This document shows positions 1-8,598 of a stretch of DNA of 64,000 nt, piece by piece (within the stretch, counting starts at the first letter, position 1; each line of letters opens with the position of its first letter). The stretch covers positions 1 through 64,000 of the forward strand of contig JBMOEW010000009.1 of NCBI GenBank assembly GCA_049314555.1. Direction: 5' to 3'. Both the position numbers and the translations under genes were made by a program. The notes under the pieces were generated by a model, which saw nothing but the letters and a program-made list of their open reading frames with translations, had not been told where the DNA came from and searched no databases. Source of the DNA: REEB509 sp049314555. GTDB lineage: Bacteria > Pseudomonadota > Alphaproteobacteria > Caulobacterales > Aquidulcibacteraceae.

Positions 1-9
1 TGAAAACGT

Positions 10-85
10 TGGTGAGCCCGCCGGGATTCGAACCCGGGACCTACTGATTAAAAGTCAGTTGCTCTACCGGCTGAGCTACAGGCTC
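10..85 (-). tRNA. tRNA-Lys (anticodon TTT)
   Basis: Read on the minus strand the cloverleaf begins GAGCCTG at 85 and ends CGGGCTC plus discriminator A, with CCA encoded at 10-12. The anticodon loop CTTTTAA carries TTT for lysine, and the T loop GGTTCGAATCC is canonical. The acceptor stem has one T-G wobble at its sixth pair. No other tRNA lies in the window. Confidence 0.97.
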
Positions 86-315
86 CGCGCAGGTCTGGCT
101 GTCAACACCAAACCGCTCGGTGGGCGGGGGATAGTCCCAAGTGCGCCCCCTTGCAAGCCCATAGGATGCAGAAATGCACGGAAGGTGCAGCACAGCGCGC
201 CGCCAGTGCGAACCAAACAGGCAAATCGGACGTACTGTCCCTGGTCGAGGGAGCCTTCCGTTCGCGCAGCCGGCCGAGGGGGAGCAACCGGCCGCACGAG
301 ACTAACGTGTCATTT

Positions 316-534
316 TCAGATCAAGGGCTGGCGCACCCGCGCGCGGCCAACACCAACCCCAATTGCGCCAAGCGCAAACAACAGATCAGCTCCAGCGTTC
401 ACAATTTGCAGGGCCGCTTCGTAGGGAAGGTATTGTCCGGCCTTGCCTGCAGCGTAGGCCAAAGCCATCGCCGCCGCCGCCCGCAATGTGAGTGAGCAGG
501 TTAGCGGCTTTGGTGTTTCAAGTGAAATGGACAT
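316..534 (-). CDS. small holin-like membrane protein
   Basis: This 72-residue protein has a hydrophobic alanine-rich segment (about residues 17-36), a second one (about 44-62) and a basic C-terminus ending GRARVRQPLI. Two short TM segments followed by a G-R-x-R-x-x-x-P-L/I tail are typical of small holin-like or phage-type membrane proteins, but that resemblance is by eye only. A GGAGG Shine-Dalgarno at 544-548 on the minus strand, nine bases before the ATG, supports a real start. It stands alone between tRNA-Lys and the MarR gene. A prophage remnant beside a tRNA is possible, but no other phage gene is visible. Confidence 0.55.
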   Translation of the reverse strand: MSISLETPKPLTCSLTLRAAAAMALAYAAGKAGQYLPYEAALQIVNAGADLLFALGAIGVGVGRARVRQPLI

Positions 535-631
535 GCGAAAAGACCTCCAAGACGATCAACGTCATGAAGGTCAGCGCTGGCCATTCCTCAGTCGGATAAG
601 CTTGGATCGAAGCGGGATCAGGACCGCAAAC

Positions 632-1120
632 TTAGGACCGCCCCTCGCGCGCAGCGTCCAAAGCAGCGCGCAATCGGGTGAGATTTGGCACCAACGCATG
701 AAGGGTATCAGCGCCAAGGATTTGGACCAAACTGGCCATCCCCGGCGCCAGGCGCGCAAGGGTGGCTTCGCGCGCCCGCAACCCAGTTTCTGTAATGCGC
801 ACGTGCTTGGCTCGACCGTCCATGGGATCTGCAATCACCAAGATGCAATCCGCCGCTTCAAGGCGTTGGAGGGTATTGGTCATGGCACCCTTGGTCACCT
901 GAAAGGCCCGCGCCAAACGAGCCGGCGACCACTCTCCGGGCAATCGCGCAAGATGGTTCAAGACACCAAACCCGGCCCCAGAAAGCGTATCCCCCGCCGC
1001 GCGCTCCAACTCGACCCGCGAGAGCTGTGCGATAATGCCAATCTCGTTCAGCACCTGGAACGCGACCTCAGCCCCCACCAGGTTTCGTGACTGCTCAGCT
1101 TTGGACCTGGGGTGTTTCAT
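632..1120 (-). CDS. MarR family transcriptional regulator
   Basis: The 162-residue protein has the MarR winged-helix layout: an N-terminal dimerisation helix, the HTH around residues 60-90 (LARAFQVTKGAMTNTLQRLE) and the wing with DPMDGRAKHVRIT, where the D-x-R-x-K/R pattern is characteristic of the family. Its start overlaps the stop of the upstream oxidoreductase by four bases (ATGA), so the two are translationally coupled. The palindrome at 2261-2297, upstream of that gene, is the likely operator, which would make this an autoregulated oxidoreductase-regulator operon. The ligand is unknown. Confidence 0.85.
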   Translation of the reverse strand: MKHPRSKAEQSRNLVGAEVAFQVLNEIGIIAQLSRVELERAAGDTLSGAGFGVLNHLARLPGEWSPARLARAFQVTKGAMTNTLQRLEAADCILVIADPMDGRAKHVRITETGLRAREATLARLAPGMASLVQILGADTLHALVPNLTRLRAALDAAREGRS

Positions 1121-2250
1121 TCTTTGAGGTGCTCATCCAATCCGCGCCTTGGTGCCGGATCCACGTCCCGAGCGTAACCGATGCGCGCGAGCATTTGAAC
1201 CGGCGCGTTCGCCACCCCACCCAACATCGATTGCTGTTCTGCATAAAGATCAGCCATTTCAGGATATTCCTGCAAGGCCATGCTCCAGGGGTGCATGGCA
1301 AGTCCGACAGATGTAGCGGTGAGGTTCATCCGCGCGTAAGCCCGACCGGCCGCGATCTGCGTGACGCGGGAATTGTCAGCGCCCTTTAGCCAAATGAACG
1401 ACGGCGCGGTCTCGGCCATTTTGTGCCAAATCTCTGCCCCTTGTTTGCTGGCAATGGAATTTGGATCGAGCAGGGCTTCCCGCGTCAACAATCCCGTAGC
1501 CTTCATCACCTCGATAAACGGCCCTTCAAGCGAGATGCCATCGCGATAGCGGGCAATCTCCGCCCGACCAATCCGTGTCAAATCAGCCGACTCCCCCATG
1601 GCGGCCGGCGTGGCCGCTTCGCGCACCCAACCGCGCCAAACAATATCCCGAAGAGCCGCCACCCGATCAGGCGCAACAGCAAAACCCGTCTGCATTCCAA
1701 TCGCACTGGAGATCGTGGCTTCAAGCAAAGCCGTATCCGGGATGCGCTTGACCTCGAAAGGCTCTCGATTGGTCCGCCGACGCACGATCGCGCCAAACAG
1801 AGCATCTTTCGCAACGCCAGCGTCCCGAACCAGCCGAATATGGGCAACTCGGCCAGCGTTAAGCGCAAGTCCAGGCTCGCCATCCGGCCACAGCGTGATG
1901 TCGGCCCGATACCCCTTTTCCCGCGCCGCAAGATCCAACAATTCTAGAAACGCCCCGCACCCCACAGTGATCTGGCGGTTATCCGGGTCGGTTGCCGGCA
2001 GAAGCCGCGTCAGATCAGGCCAAAACGAGATCTCGCTTTCCCCTTCCAACGCAACCAACCACGGCTGCCGGTTGTGCGGATTGGGGGCTAGAATGGCATG
2101 CGCCAGCGCAAAGCGGCGCGGATCCGCCTCACCCGCTCCCGGCGCGCGCCAAGCGGCCGCGTAATCGGCTTGGTCAACCGGAGCGCAAGCGCCCGCGGCT
2201 AGAAACGGCGAGGCCGACAAAAGGGCTAGAACATGACGACGCGAAGGCAT
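1117..2250 (-). CDS. Tat-signal nitroreductase-family protein (Acg-like)
   Basis: A 377-residue protein beginning MPSRRHVLALLSASPFLAAG, a twin-arginine-type leader (S-R-R-H-V-L) with an Ala-rich end, so periplasmic export is expected. The mature part resembles the Acg/nitroreductase FMN-binding fold: NPHNRQPWLV near residue 58 is the usual FMN-contact region of this group, and RRRTNREPF near residue 158 is also conserved in Acg-like proteins. The substrate is unknown. It is the first gene of an operon with the MarR regulator, which suggests induction by a small electrophile or oxidant; that is inference. Confidence 0.7.
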   Translation of the reverse strand: MPSRRHVLALLSASPFLAAGACAPVDQADYAAAWRAPGAGEADPRRFALAHAILAPNPHNRQPWLVALEGESEISFWPDLTRLLPATDPDNRQITVGCGAFLELLDLAAREKGYRADITLWPDGEPGLALNAGRVAHIRLVRDAGVAKDALFGAIVRRRTNREPFEVKRIPDTALLEATISSAIGMQTGFAVAPDRVAALRDIVWRGWVREAATPAAMGESADLTRIGRAEIARYRDGISLEGPFIEVMKATGLLTREALLDPNSIASKQGAEIWHKMAETAPSFIWLKGADNSRVTQIAAGRAYARMNLTATSVGLAMHPWSMALQEYPEMADLYAEQQSMLGGVANAPVQMLARIGYARDVDPAPRRGLDEHLKE

Positions 2251-2260
2251 GGCGAACTTT

Positions 2261-2297
2261 CGTTTAACATTGAACCTTTTTAGTTCAATATTAAACG
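2261..2297 (-). promoter_or_regulatory. 15-bp inverted repeat, probable MarR operator
   Basis: Arms CGTTTAACATTGAAC (2261-2275) and GTTCAATATTAAACG (2283-2297) match at 14 of 15 positions around a 7-base AT spacer. The element lies 11 bases before the ATG at 2250. It is AT-rich in a GC-rich setting and would overlap the promoter of the nitroreductase-MarR operon, as expected for autorepression. Confidence 0.75.
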
Positions 2298-2456
2298 ATT
2301 ACACCCGTGTCAAGGCCAATGCGACTAGGCTTTATGACCCGAACGCCCAGAATGGGTGCCAACGGCTGGGGAGCATGTAAACCCTGCGTCTGCGGCTGGT
2401 TTGACGAACAGAAGCATGCCGCCGCGGGGCTCCCCCGAAGCTAAGATGTCTCGACG

Positions 2457-2492
2457 AAAAAAAGGTCGGGCGACCTCGAAGGGTCGCCCGAC
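2457..2492 (-). terminator. rho-independent terminator of the nitronate monooxygenase gene
   Basis: On the minus strand GTCGGGCGACC pairs with GGTCGCCCGAC around a short loop (arms about 2465-2475 and 2482-2492) and is followed by a run of seven T (2457-2463 as A on the plus strand). It sits 30 bases after the stop at 2522. Confidence 0.85.
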
Positions 2493-2521
2493 TCAACCAA
2501 CGCAAACAATGCGGAGTGCGC

Positions 2522-3511
2522 TTACTCCGCAGCGACACGGAAAATCGACGTCGCCTGGCTAAGCCCGGCTTTTGCGGCTTCATATTCCCGCGCGAACTGG
2601 TCCACCAAGTCCTTCGCTGGCCGCACGGCTTTGATCGCGCCAATCCCCTGGCCGCAGCCCCAAATGTCTTTCCAGGCCTTGGCTTCGGTGTTGCCACCAG
2701 AGCCGAAATTCATCTTGGAAGGATCGCTATGGGGAAGGTTGTCTGGGTCAAGACCAGCCTTCACGATGGACGGACGCAGATAGTTGCCGTGCACACCCGT
2801 AAACAGGTTGGAATAGACGATATCCTCCGCGCGGCTCTCAACGATCATCTGCTTGTAGCGTTCGTCGGCATTGCCTTCTGCTGTCGCCACGAAGGGCGAG
2901 CCGATATACGCCAAGTCCGCTCCCATGGCCTGGGCCGCCAGAATAGCCCGACCGTTGGCGATGGATCCCGAAAGCAGCAACGGGCCGTCAAAAAACTCGC
3001 GAATTTCTTGCACCAGGGCGAACGGCGACAGGCTGCCCGCGTGGCCACCAGCGCCCGCACACACCGCAATCAAGCCATCCGCGCCCTTTTCCAGCGCCTT
3101 CTTGGAGAAGGCCACGTTGATCACGTCATGCAGCACCACCCCGCCATAGGAATGGATCGCATCGTTGAGCCACGTCTGTGCGCCAAGGCTGGTAATGATC
3201 ACCGGCACCTTGAACTTCACGCAGGCCTCAACGTCATGCTCCAGCCGGTCGTTGCTCTTGTGCACGATCTGGTTCACCGCGAACGGTGCCGACGGGCTAT
3301 CGGGGTTCTTGGCGTCCCAGTCGGCCAATTCGGTGGTGATGCGGTCAAGCCACTCGTGCAAAACCGGCGCTGGGCGCGCGTTCAACGCAGGAAAGGACCC
3401 CACAACCCCAGCTTTGCATTGCGCAATCACCAAATCCGGATTGGACACGATGAACAGGGGAGCTCCCACAACGGGGATGCGAAGCTTCTGAAGAACTGGT
3501 GGCAAGCTCAT
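2522..3511 (-). CDS. nitronate monooxygenase / 2-nitropropane dioxygenase family protein
   Basis: The 329-residue FMN-dependent TIM-barrel protein opens with LRIPVVGAPLFIVSNPDLVI and carries the family's glycine-rich segments ICAGAGGHAG-type (AVCAGAGGHAGS near residue 155) and the phosphate-binding LLLSGSIANGRAI. The family oxidises alkyl nitronates or has related flavin-dependent roles; the substrate here is not evident. It ends at a strong terminator and is divergent from the mutase operon across 102 bases. A second family member lies at 39230-40198 with a shorter N-terminal part and different active-site surroundings, so they are not recent duplicates. Confidence 0.85.
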   Translation of the reverse strand: MSLPPVLQKLRIPVVGAPLFIVSNPDLVIAQCKAGVVGSFPALNARPAPVLHEWLDRITTELADWDAKNPDSPSAPFAVNQIVHKSNDRLEHDVEACVKFKVPVIITSLGAQTWLNDAIHSYGGVVLHDVINVAFSKKALEKGADGLIAVCAGAGGHAGSLSPFALVQEIREFFDGPLLLSGSIANGRAILAAQAMGADLAYIGSPFVATAEGNADERYKQMIVESRAEDIVYSNLFTGVHGNYLRPSIVKAGLDPDNLPHSDPSKMNFGSGGNTEAKAWKDIWGCGQGIGAIKAVRPAKDLVDQFAREYEAAKAGLSQATSIFRVAAE

Positions 3512-3613
3512 TGGTGGATTTCCCTTCCGTTTGCGTCAACGGAAATAGCGCGAGACTATCGATCCGTCGAGCCAGACCTTGACGAGGCGCGGCACTCGCC
3601 GTTCTTACGTAAC

Positions 3614-5470
3614 ATGCACGTTGATCCGATCACCCCCCTCGCCGCCGAATTTGATCCCCCTGACGAAGCCGCGTGGCGCGCGCTGGCTGAAAAGGCGCTC
3701 AAAGGCGCACCGTTTGAGCGGCTCACCACCCAGACCGCCGACGGCGTGGCCATCGCCCCCCTATACCGGGCACCAGATGTCACGAACCCGGCGGGCTCCC
3801 TTGTGCAGGAGGCGAAGGTCGACCACGATGCTTACCTGCCATGGGATATCCGTCAGCCTTTCAACCAACCAGACCCAGTGGCCCTCAACCGAATGCTGTT
3901 GGACGATCTGCAAGGCGGGACGTCATCGGTTGAAATTGTGATCGACGATGGGCGCGGCATCGGCTTAGGCGCAGTTTCGGCCCTGCCCTCCGCCCTCGAG
4001 GGTGTTTTGCTGGATCTGGCTCCTGTGGCGTTGAGTGCGGGGTGGCTCGGTATCCCAGCAGCCACCAGCCTGGCCGAACACCTCGCTCGAACGGGCAAAC
4101 CCGCGAGCCCGGCATTTAACATCGATCCCTTACGGGCCTGGCTCACGCAGGGCGGGGCGCCGCAGCCCATTGCGAACGCCGTCTCGCAAGCTGCCTCGGC
4201 GGCCAAAGACTTGGCCCAACATCACCCAACCGGAACGGCCCTGCGCGTCGACGGCCGAAGTGCCCATGAAGCCGGTGCCAGTCCGGTGCAGGAACTCAGT
4301 TTGATGTTGGCCAGCGGGGCTGTGTATTTGCGCAGCATGGACGCCGTGGGCACAGCGCCCGCCGCGGCCGCAAAGGGGATGCTGTTCTGTCTGGCAGTGG
4401 GGTCCGACGTTATCGTTGAAATCGCCAAACTGCGCGCAGCTCGGGCGCTCTGGGCCAACCTGATGGCGGCCTGCGGCGCGGACAAAGCAGCGGTTGGTAT
4501 GCGGCTGCAGGCGATCTCAAGTCGGCGCATGCTCACCCGTGACGACGCCTGGACCAACATCTTGAGGTCGACCGCAGCCTGCTTTGCCGCCAGTACCGGC
4601 GGGGCAGACATCATCACGGTGTTGCCCTTCACAGCCCCCCTTCAAGCCTCAAGTCCGCTTGCCCGCCGCCTGGCGCGCAACACGCAGATCATCTTGATGG
4701 AAGAGTGTAAGCTGGGTCACGTGATTGACCCAGGCGGCGGCTCCTTTGCCGTTGAAGCCCTCACCCAGCAATTGGCAGAACAAGCCTGGGAGGGCTTCCA
4801 GGCCATTGAGGCGAACGGCGGTCTTTTGGCCGCGGCGCAAGACGGCTCTTTGCAAAAGGCCATCGCACAAACACAAACGCGCAGGGCAAGCCTCGTCGCA
4901 ACCCGTCGCCAGCCAATCACCGGCATCTCAGATTTTCCCATCCTTGCCGAAAACACCCCAGAAACGGACGCGCCTGCAGCCTCACCGCCGATCCCGCAGA
5001 GCATCGCGCATGATCCGATCGAGCCACTCGCTTGGCAGCGCCTTTCCGAGCCCTTCGAAGCGCTAAGAGACCGTGCAAAAGCTTCAAACCCTAAGGTCTT
5101 TTTTGCAAACCTCGGCCCGCTCGCGGAGTTTTCGGCTCGGGCAAATTTTGCCGCCAACCTGTTTGCCGCCGGCGGTGTGGCCGCCGTAGGTGCCGATGTC
5201 GCCTACGCAGACCACGCAGGGTTGGCCGCGGCCCTGAAAGCAAGCGGCTGCCGCGTGGCAGTGCTCACCGGTTCAGACACCCGCTATGCGGTGGAAAGCT
5301 TAGAGGCAGCCAAGGCCCTGAAGGCCGCTGGCTGCGACTGGCTGATCCATGCCGGCAAACCCGCCGATGAACAGGCCGTGCGCGCGAAGGGCTTTGACCA
5401 ATTCATCTTTGCAGGCCAGGACGCCGTGGCCGCCCTGCGCCTGCTCCAAACGGCTTTGGGGATTGTATAA
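3614..5470 (+). CDS. mutA: methylmalonyl-CoA mutase small subunit
   Basis: Encodes 618 residues from ATG 3614; the frame is open further upstream, but homology begins at MHVDPITPLAAEFDPPDEAAW. The product has the mutase barrel architecture (LPWDIRQPF, ARNTQIILMEECKLGHVIDPGGGS) and a degenerate B12-like C-terminal domain without the D-x-H-x-x-G motif, as expected of the non-catalytic subunit. It pairs with the large subunit to interconvert succinyl-CoA and methylmalonyl-CoA in propionate, odd-chain and branched-chain catabolism. It is the first of four overlapping genes: its TAA overlaps the next ATG (TAATG). No clear Shine-Dalgarno is visible at 3614. Confidence 0.92.
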   Translation: MHVDPITPLAAEFDPPDEAAWRALAEKALKGAPFERLTTQTADGVAIAPLYRAPDVTNPAGSLVQEAKVDHDAYLPWDIRQPFNQPDPVALNRMLLDDLQGGTSSVEIVIDDGRGIGLGAVSALPSALEGVLLDLAPVALSAGWLGIPAATSLAEHLARTGKPASPAFNIDPLRAWLTQGGAPQPIANAVSQAASAAKDLAQHHPTGTALRVDGRSAHEAGASPVQELSLMLASGAVYLRSMDAVGTAPAAAAKGMLFCLAVGSDVIVEIAKLRAARALWANLMAACGADKAAVGMRLQAISSRRMLTRDDAWTNILRSTAACFAASTGGADIITVLPFTAPLQASSPLARRLARNTQIILMEECKLGHVIDPGGGSFAVEALTQQLAEQAWEGFQAIEANGGLLAAAQDGSLQKAIAQTQTRRASLVATRRQPITGISDFPILAENTPETDAPAASPPIPQSIAHDPIEPLAWQRLSEPFEALRDRAKASNPKVFFANLGPLAEFSARANFAANLFAAGGVAAVGADVAYADHAGLAAALKASGCRVAVLTGSDTRYAVESLEAAKALKAAGCDWLIHAGKPADEQAVRAKGFDQFIFAGQDAVAALRLLQTALGIV

Positions 5471-5829
5471 TGTCTGCACACCGCCCCCTGCAGCCCGAGG
5501 TTGAAGCCGCGCTTCAAACCTTGGAGACGAGCCAGGATTACACAGCCGGCACCGCCGCTGTGCGGATTGTAAAAGCGGCCTTGCGGCGGTTCTCGATGTA
5601 TGAGGCGCTGATCATCGTCTGCTCGATGGTGCCCCTAGGTTTAGCCTTGTCCGTTCGAGACATCATTCCGTTGGGCTGGGCCCTGATCGCCACGGTGGCG
5701 GCCATAGCGTTCGGCCTTGGCACAGACTGGCTTCTGGACCGCTCTTCACACCGCCGGAGGTTGCAGGCCGCCCTCAATCGCTGGCGGCAGATTGCCGGAA
5801 CGCTTGCTGTCACAAAGACTTTGCCATGA
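5470..5829 (+). CDS. two-TM protein of unknown function, mutase operon (paralogue 1)
   Basis: A 119-residue protein with an N-terminal amphipathic part (PEVEAALQTLETSQDYTAG), two hydrophobic segments (about residues 45-61 and 67-85) and a basic C-terminal helix with RLQAALNRWRQIAGT. I do not recognise the family. Its start overlaps the mutA stop (TAATG) and its own stop overlaps the next start (ATGA), so it is translated as part of the mutase operon. It shares with the next product the pattern P-x-[VI]-EAAL-x-x-LETS-x-D-x-x-AG, two TM segments and a C-terminal AAL-x-RWR motif, so the two look like tandem paralogues. Confidence 0.75.
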   Translation: MSAHRPLQPEVEAALQTLETSQDYTAGTAAVRIVKAALRRFSMYEALIIVCSMVPLGLALSVRDIIPLGWALIATVAAIAFGLGTDWLLDRSSHRRRLQAALNRWRQIAGTLAVTKTLP

Positions 5830-6203
5830 CCGCCCAGACTTTGCCGCCAAAGATTGAGGCAGCTCTTGCGCTGCTAGAGACCAGCACGGACCTCGCCGCT
5901 GGCGAAGACGCTTTCTGGACCGTGCAGCGGTTCCAAAACGGCTTTGGCCTCAAATTGGCTGTGCCAAACATCCTTCTTTCGATCCTCTTTGTCGTTCTGG
6001 GCCTCGCCTGGAGCGAGCGCGGCTGGACCGATCCCACCATGCTCGTCTTGATCATTGCAGCGGCGCTTCTCACCGTCGCCTTCTTCTATGCCACCCGCAA
6101 AGGTGCCAAAGCGGCCCATGCCGCGAACGCCCGCATGTCCGCAGCCCTGCGCCGCTGGCGCGCCCTGGCTTCCACTTCGCTCTCTGAGAAAGGCGTCGCA
6201 TGA
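5826..6203 (+). CDS. two-TM protein of unknown function, mutase operon (paralogue 2)
   Basis: A 125-residue product with PPKIEAALALLETSTDLAAG near the N-terminus, two hydrophobic segments (about residues 44-62 and 71-89) and a basic tail with MSAALRRWRALAST. The N-terminal and C-terminal motifs and the TM layout match the preceding 119-residue protein. It overlaps the upstream stop (ATGA at 5826) and the mutB start (ATGA at 6200). Between the two mutase subunits a role in mutase assembly, membrane association or signalling would be guesswork; no known mutase chaperone (MeaB) features are present, and no MeaB gene is in the window. Confidence 0.75.
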   Translation: MTAQTLPPKIEAALALLETSTDLAAGEDAFWTVQRFQNGFGLKLAVPNILLSILFVVLGLAWSERGWTDPTMLVLIIAAALLTVAFFYATRKGAKAAHAANARMSAALRRWRALASTSLSEKGVA

Positions 6204-8338
6204 CCCGCCTGCCCGACTTTTCGAAGCTTCCGTTCTCACCGCCACCCTTAGGCGCGGTGGCGCGCTCTGGTGCCGATTGGCAAACACCGGAGGGCATCGC
6301 TGTGCACTCCGTGTACGGACGGCGGGATGTCGAGACGCTTGACTTCCTGGACGGCTTTCCAGGCCTGCCCCCCTTCGGGCGCGGGCCCTATGCCACGATG
6401 TACGTGCAGCAGCCCTGGACCGTTCGTCAGTATGCGGGATTTTCCACCGCAGAAGACTCCAACGCTTTCTATCGCCGCAACCTTGCAGCCGGCCAAAAGG
6501 GCCTGTCGATTGCCTTCGATCTCGCCACCCACCGCGGCTATGATTCCGATCACCCCCGCGTCAGCGGCGATGTCGGCATGGCGGGTGTTGCCATCGACAG
6601 CATCTACGACATGCGCACGCTGTTTTCAGGCATTCCGCTCGATGACATGAGCGTGTCGATGACGATGAACGGCGCGGTGTTGCCGGTTCTGGCGCTTTAC
6701 ATCGTGGCGGCAGAAGAACAAGGCGTCGCACCAAAGCAGCTGGCCGGCACGATCCAAAACGACATCCTCAAAGAGTTCATGGTCCGCAACACCTACATCT
6801 ACCCCCCCGGCCCCTCCCTGCGGATTATTTCCGATATATTCGCCTACACCGCACAGCACATGCCGAAGTTCAATTCGATCTCGATCTCCGGCTATCACAT
6901 GCAAGAAGCCGGTGCGACCGCAGACCTGGAGCTTGGCTACACGTTGGCCGATGGCGTGGAATACATCCGCGCGGGCATGGCGGCCGGTCTGTCGATCGAC
7001 GCGTTTGCCCCGCGGCTGTCCTTCTTCTGGGCGATCGGCATGAACCCCTTCATGGAGATCGCCAAGATGCGCGCGGCCCGCCTTCTGTGGGCCAAGCTCG
7101 TCAAGCAGTTTGATCCCTCTGATGATAAATCCCTGGCCCTGCGCACGCACTGCCAAACCTCCGGCTGGAGCTTGACGGCCCAAGACGTTTTCAACAACGC
7201 CATCCGCACCTGCGTCGAAGCGATGGCAGCAGCCTACGGCGGCACCCAATCGCTCCATACCAATAGCTTGGATGAGGCCCTCGCCCTGCCAACCGACTTT
7301 TCCGCGCGGATTGCCCGCAACACCCAGCTGTTCCTTCAAAACGAAGCAGGGATCACCCGTCCGGCCGATCCCTGGGGCGGCAGCTACTATGTCGAGCGCC
7401 TCACCCACGATCTGGCCCAAAAGTCCCTCGCCCACATCGAAGAAGTGGAAGCCAGCGGCGGCATGGCCAAAGCCATCGAAGCCGGTCTGCCCAAACTGCG
7501 CATTGAAGAGGCCGCCGCCCGCACACAGGCCCGCATCGACACCGGCCTGCAAACCGTGGTCGGCGTCAACAAATTCAAACTGGATGGCGAAGAAAACGTC
7601 CCGGTTTTGAAAGTGGATAACGCCGCCGTCCGCGCAGCCCAAATCGACAAGCTCCAGCGCCTGCGCGCAGAACGCAATCAGAGCGAGGTCGACGCCAAAC
7701 TCACCGCCCTCACGAACGCTGCAAGCGGCGGCGGCAATCTTCTGGCCCTTTCGGTGGAAGCGGCGCGGGCCAAGGCGACAGTCGGTGAAATTAGCGCAGC
7801 CATGGAGCAGGTGTTCCACCGCCATAAGGCCAAGATTCAGGCGATTTCGGGCGTCTATGCCGGTGCCGCCGGCTCAAAGGCGTTGGCCAATGTCAAAGCC
7901 CAGATCGAGGCCTTCACGAAGGCAGAGGGCCGCCGACCCAAAGTGCTCGTTGCGAAAATTGGCCAGGACGGCCACGACCGCGGCCAAAAGGTCGTGTCAT
8001 CCGCTTACGCCGACATGGGCTTTGATGTGGAAATCGGGCCGCTGTTCGCAAGTCCTGAAGAAGTGGCCAAGCAAGCCGTCGAAAGCGACGTGCACGTGGT
8101 GGGCGTGTCTTCGTTGGCAGCCGGCCACATGACTTTGGTTCCCGCGCTGCGGGCTGCCCTGTCCGAGCAGGGCCGAGCAGACATCATGATTGTTGTGGGC
8201 GGCGTGATCCCGCCAGACGACATCGCGATCCTGCGCCAAATGGGCGCCTCCGCGATTTATCCCCCTGGCACGGTCATCGCCGAAAGCGCCAAGGACATGC
8301 TCACCACCCTTAGCGCGCGGCTAGGGCATCCTGGCTAA
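6200..8338 (+). CDS. mutB: methylmalonyl-CoA mutase large (catalytic) subunit
   Basis: This 712-residue protein has the full mutase layout. The N-terminal substrate-binding barrel has GFSTAEDSNAFYRRNLAAGQ, FDLATHRGYDSDHPRV and RNTYIYPPGPSLRI; the C-terminal adenosylcobalamin domain has GQDGHDRGQKVV near residue 590, the D-x-H-x-x-G motif whose histidine ligates cobalt. It catalyses the carbon-skeleton rearrangement of methylmalonyl-CoA and succinyl-CoA. The length matches bacterial large subunits (about 710-730 residues). It is the last gene of the operon and ends 18 bases before a hairpin at 8356-8379. Confidence 0.97.
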   Translation: MTRLPDFSKLPFSPPPLGAVARSGADWQTPEGIAVHSVYGRRDVETLDFLDGFPGLPPFGRGPYATMYVQQPWTVRQYAGFSTAEDSNAFYRRNLAAGQKGLSIAFDLATHRGYDSDHPRVSGDVGMAGVAIDSIYDMRTLFSGIPLDDMSVSMTMNGAVLPVLALYIVAAEEQGVAPKQLAGTIQNDILKEFMVRNTYIYPPGPSLRIISDIFAYTAQHMPKFNSISISGYHMQEAGATADLELGYTLADGVEYIRAGMAAGLSIDAFAPRLSFFWAIGMNPFMEIAKMRAARLLWAKLVKQFDPSDDKSLALRTHCQTSGWSLTAQDVFNNAIRTCVEAMAAAYGGTQSLHTNSLDEALALPTDFSARIARNTQLFLQNEAGITRPADPWGGSYYVERLTHDLAQKSLAHIEEVEASGGMAKAIEAGLPKLRIEEAAARTQARIDTGLQTVVGVNKFKLDGEENVPVLKVDNAAVRAAQIDKLQRLRAERNQSEVDAKLTALTNAASGGGNLLALSVEAARAKATVGEISAAMEQVFHRHKAKIQAISGVYAGAAGSKALANVKAQIEAFTKAEGRRPKVLVAKIGQDGHDRGQKVVSSAYADMGFDVEIGPLFASPEEVAKQAVESDVHVVGVSSLAAGHMTLVPALRAALSEQGRADIMIVVGGVIPPDDIAILRQMGASAIYPPGTVIAESAKDMLTTLSARLGHPG

Positions 8339-8355
8339 GGCCAGCGCGAGCGAAA

Positions 8356-8379
8356 CGGGCGCGCCTTGCGGCGCGCCCG
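8356..8379. terminator. hairpin between convergent mutB and csp
   Basis: A perfect 10-bp stem, CGGGCGCGCC and GGCGCGCCCG around TTGC, lies between the convergent mutB and cold-shock genes. Only a short T run follows on either strand, so it may serve both directions weakly. Confidence 0.6.
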
Positions 8380-8385
8380 ATCCCA

Positions 8386-8598
8386 TCAATCCACCGACTT
8401 TAGGTTGTCGGCGCTCATTTTGCCGCTACGGCGGTCGGCAACCAGCTCGTAGGACACTTTTTGTCCTTCGCGCAGATCACCCATGCCGGAGCGCTCAACG
8501 GCACTGATGTGCACGAACGCATCACCACCACCGTCGTCGGGAGCAATGAAACCAAAACCTTTTTGTGGATTGAACCACTTCACAGTGCCAACCGGCAT
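8386..8598 (-). CDS. cold-shock domain protein (CspA family)
   Basis: A 70-residue single cold-shock domain beginning MPVGTVKWFNPQKGFGFIAP. Both nucleic-acid-binding motifs are present: RNP1 as KGFGFI and RNP2 as AFVHI. It has the usual family length and the C-terminal SADNL segment. Such proteins bind single-stranded RNA or DNA and act as RNA chaperones in the cytoplasm. The roughly 290-base region upstream (8599-8889) holds no other gene except the terminator of the next gene, which leaves room for a long 5' leader as is common for csp genes. Confidence 0.95.
   Translation of the reverse strand: MPVGTVKWFNPQKGFGFIAPDDGGGDAFVHISAVERSGMGDLREGQKVSYELVADRRSGKMSADNLKSVD

Noticed and set aside
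2516..3613. In-frame upstream extension of mutA to 2516
   Set aside because: It would run through the whole nitronate monooxygenase gene on the other strand; homology starts at 3614.
6626..7825. 399-codon open frame on the minus strand
   Set aside because: It lies wholly opposite mutB, has low-complexity composition expected of an antisense shadow, and lacks a start signal.
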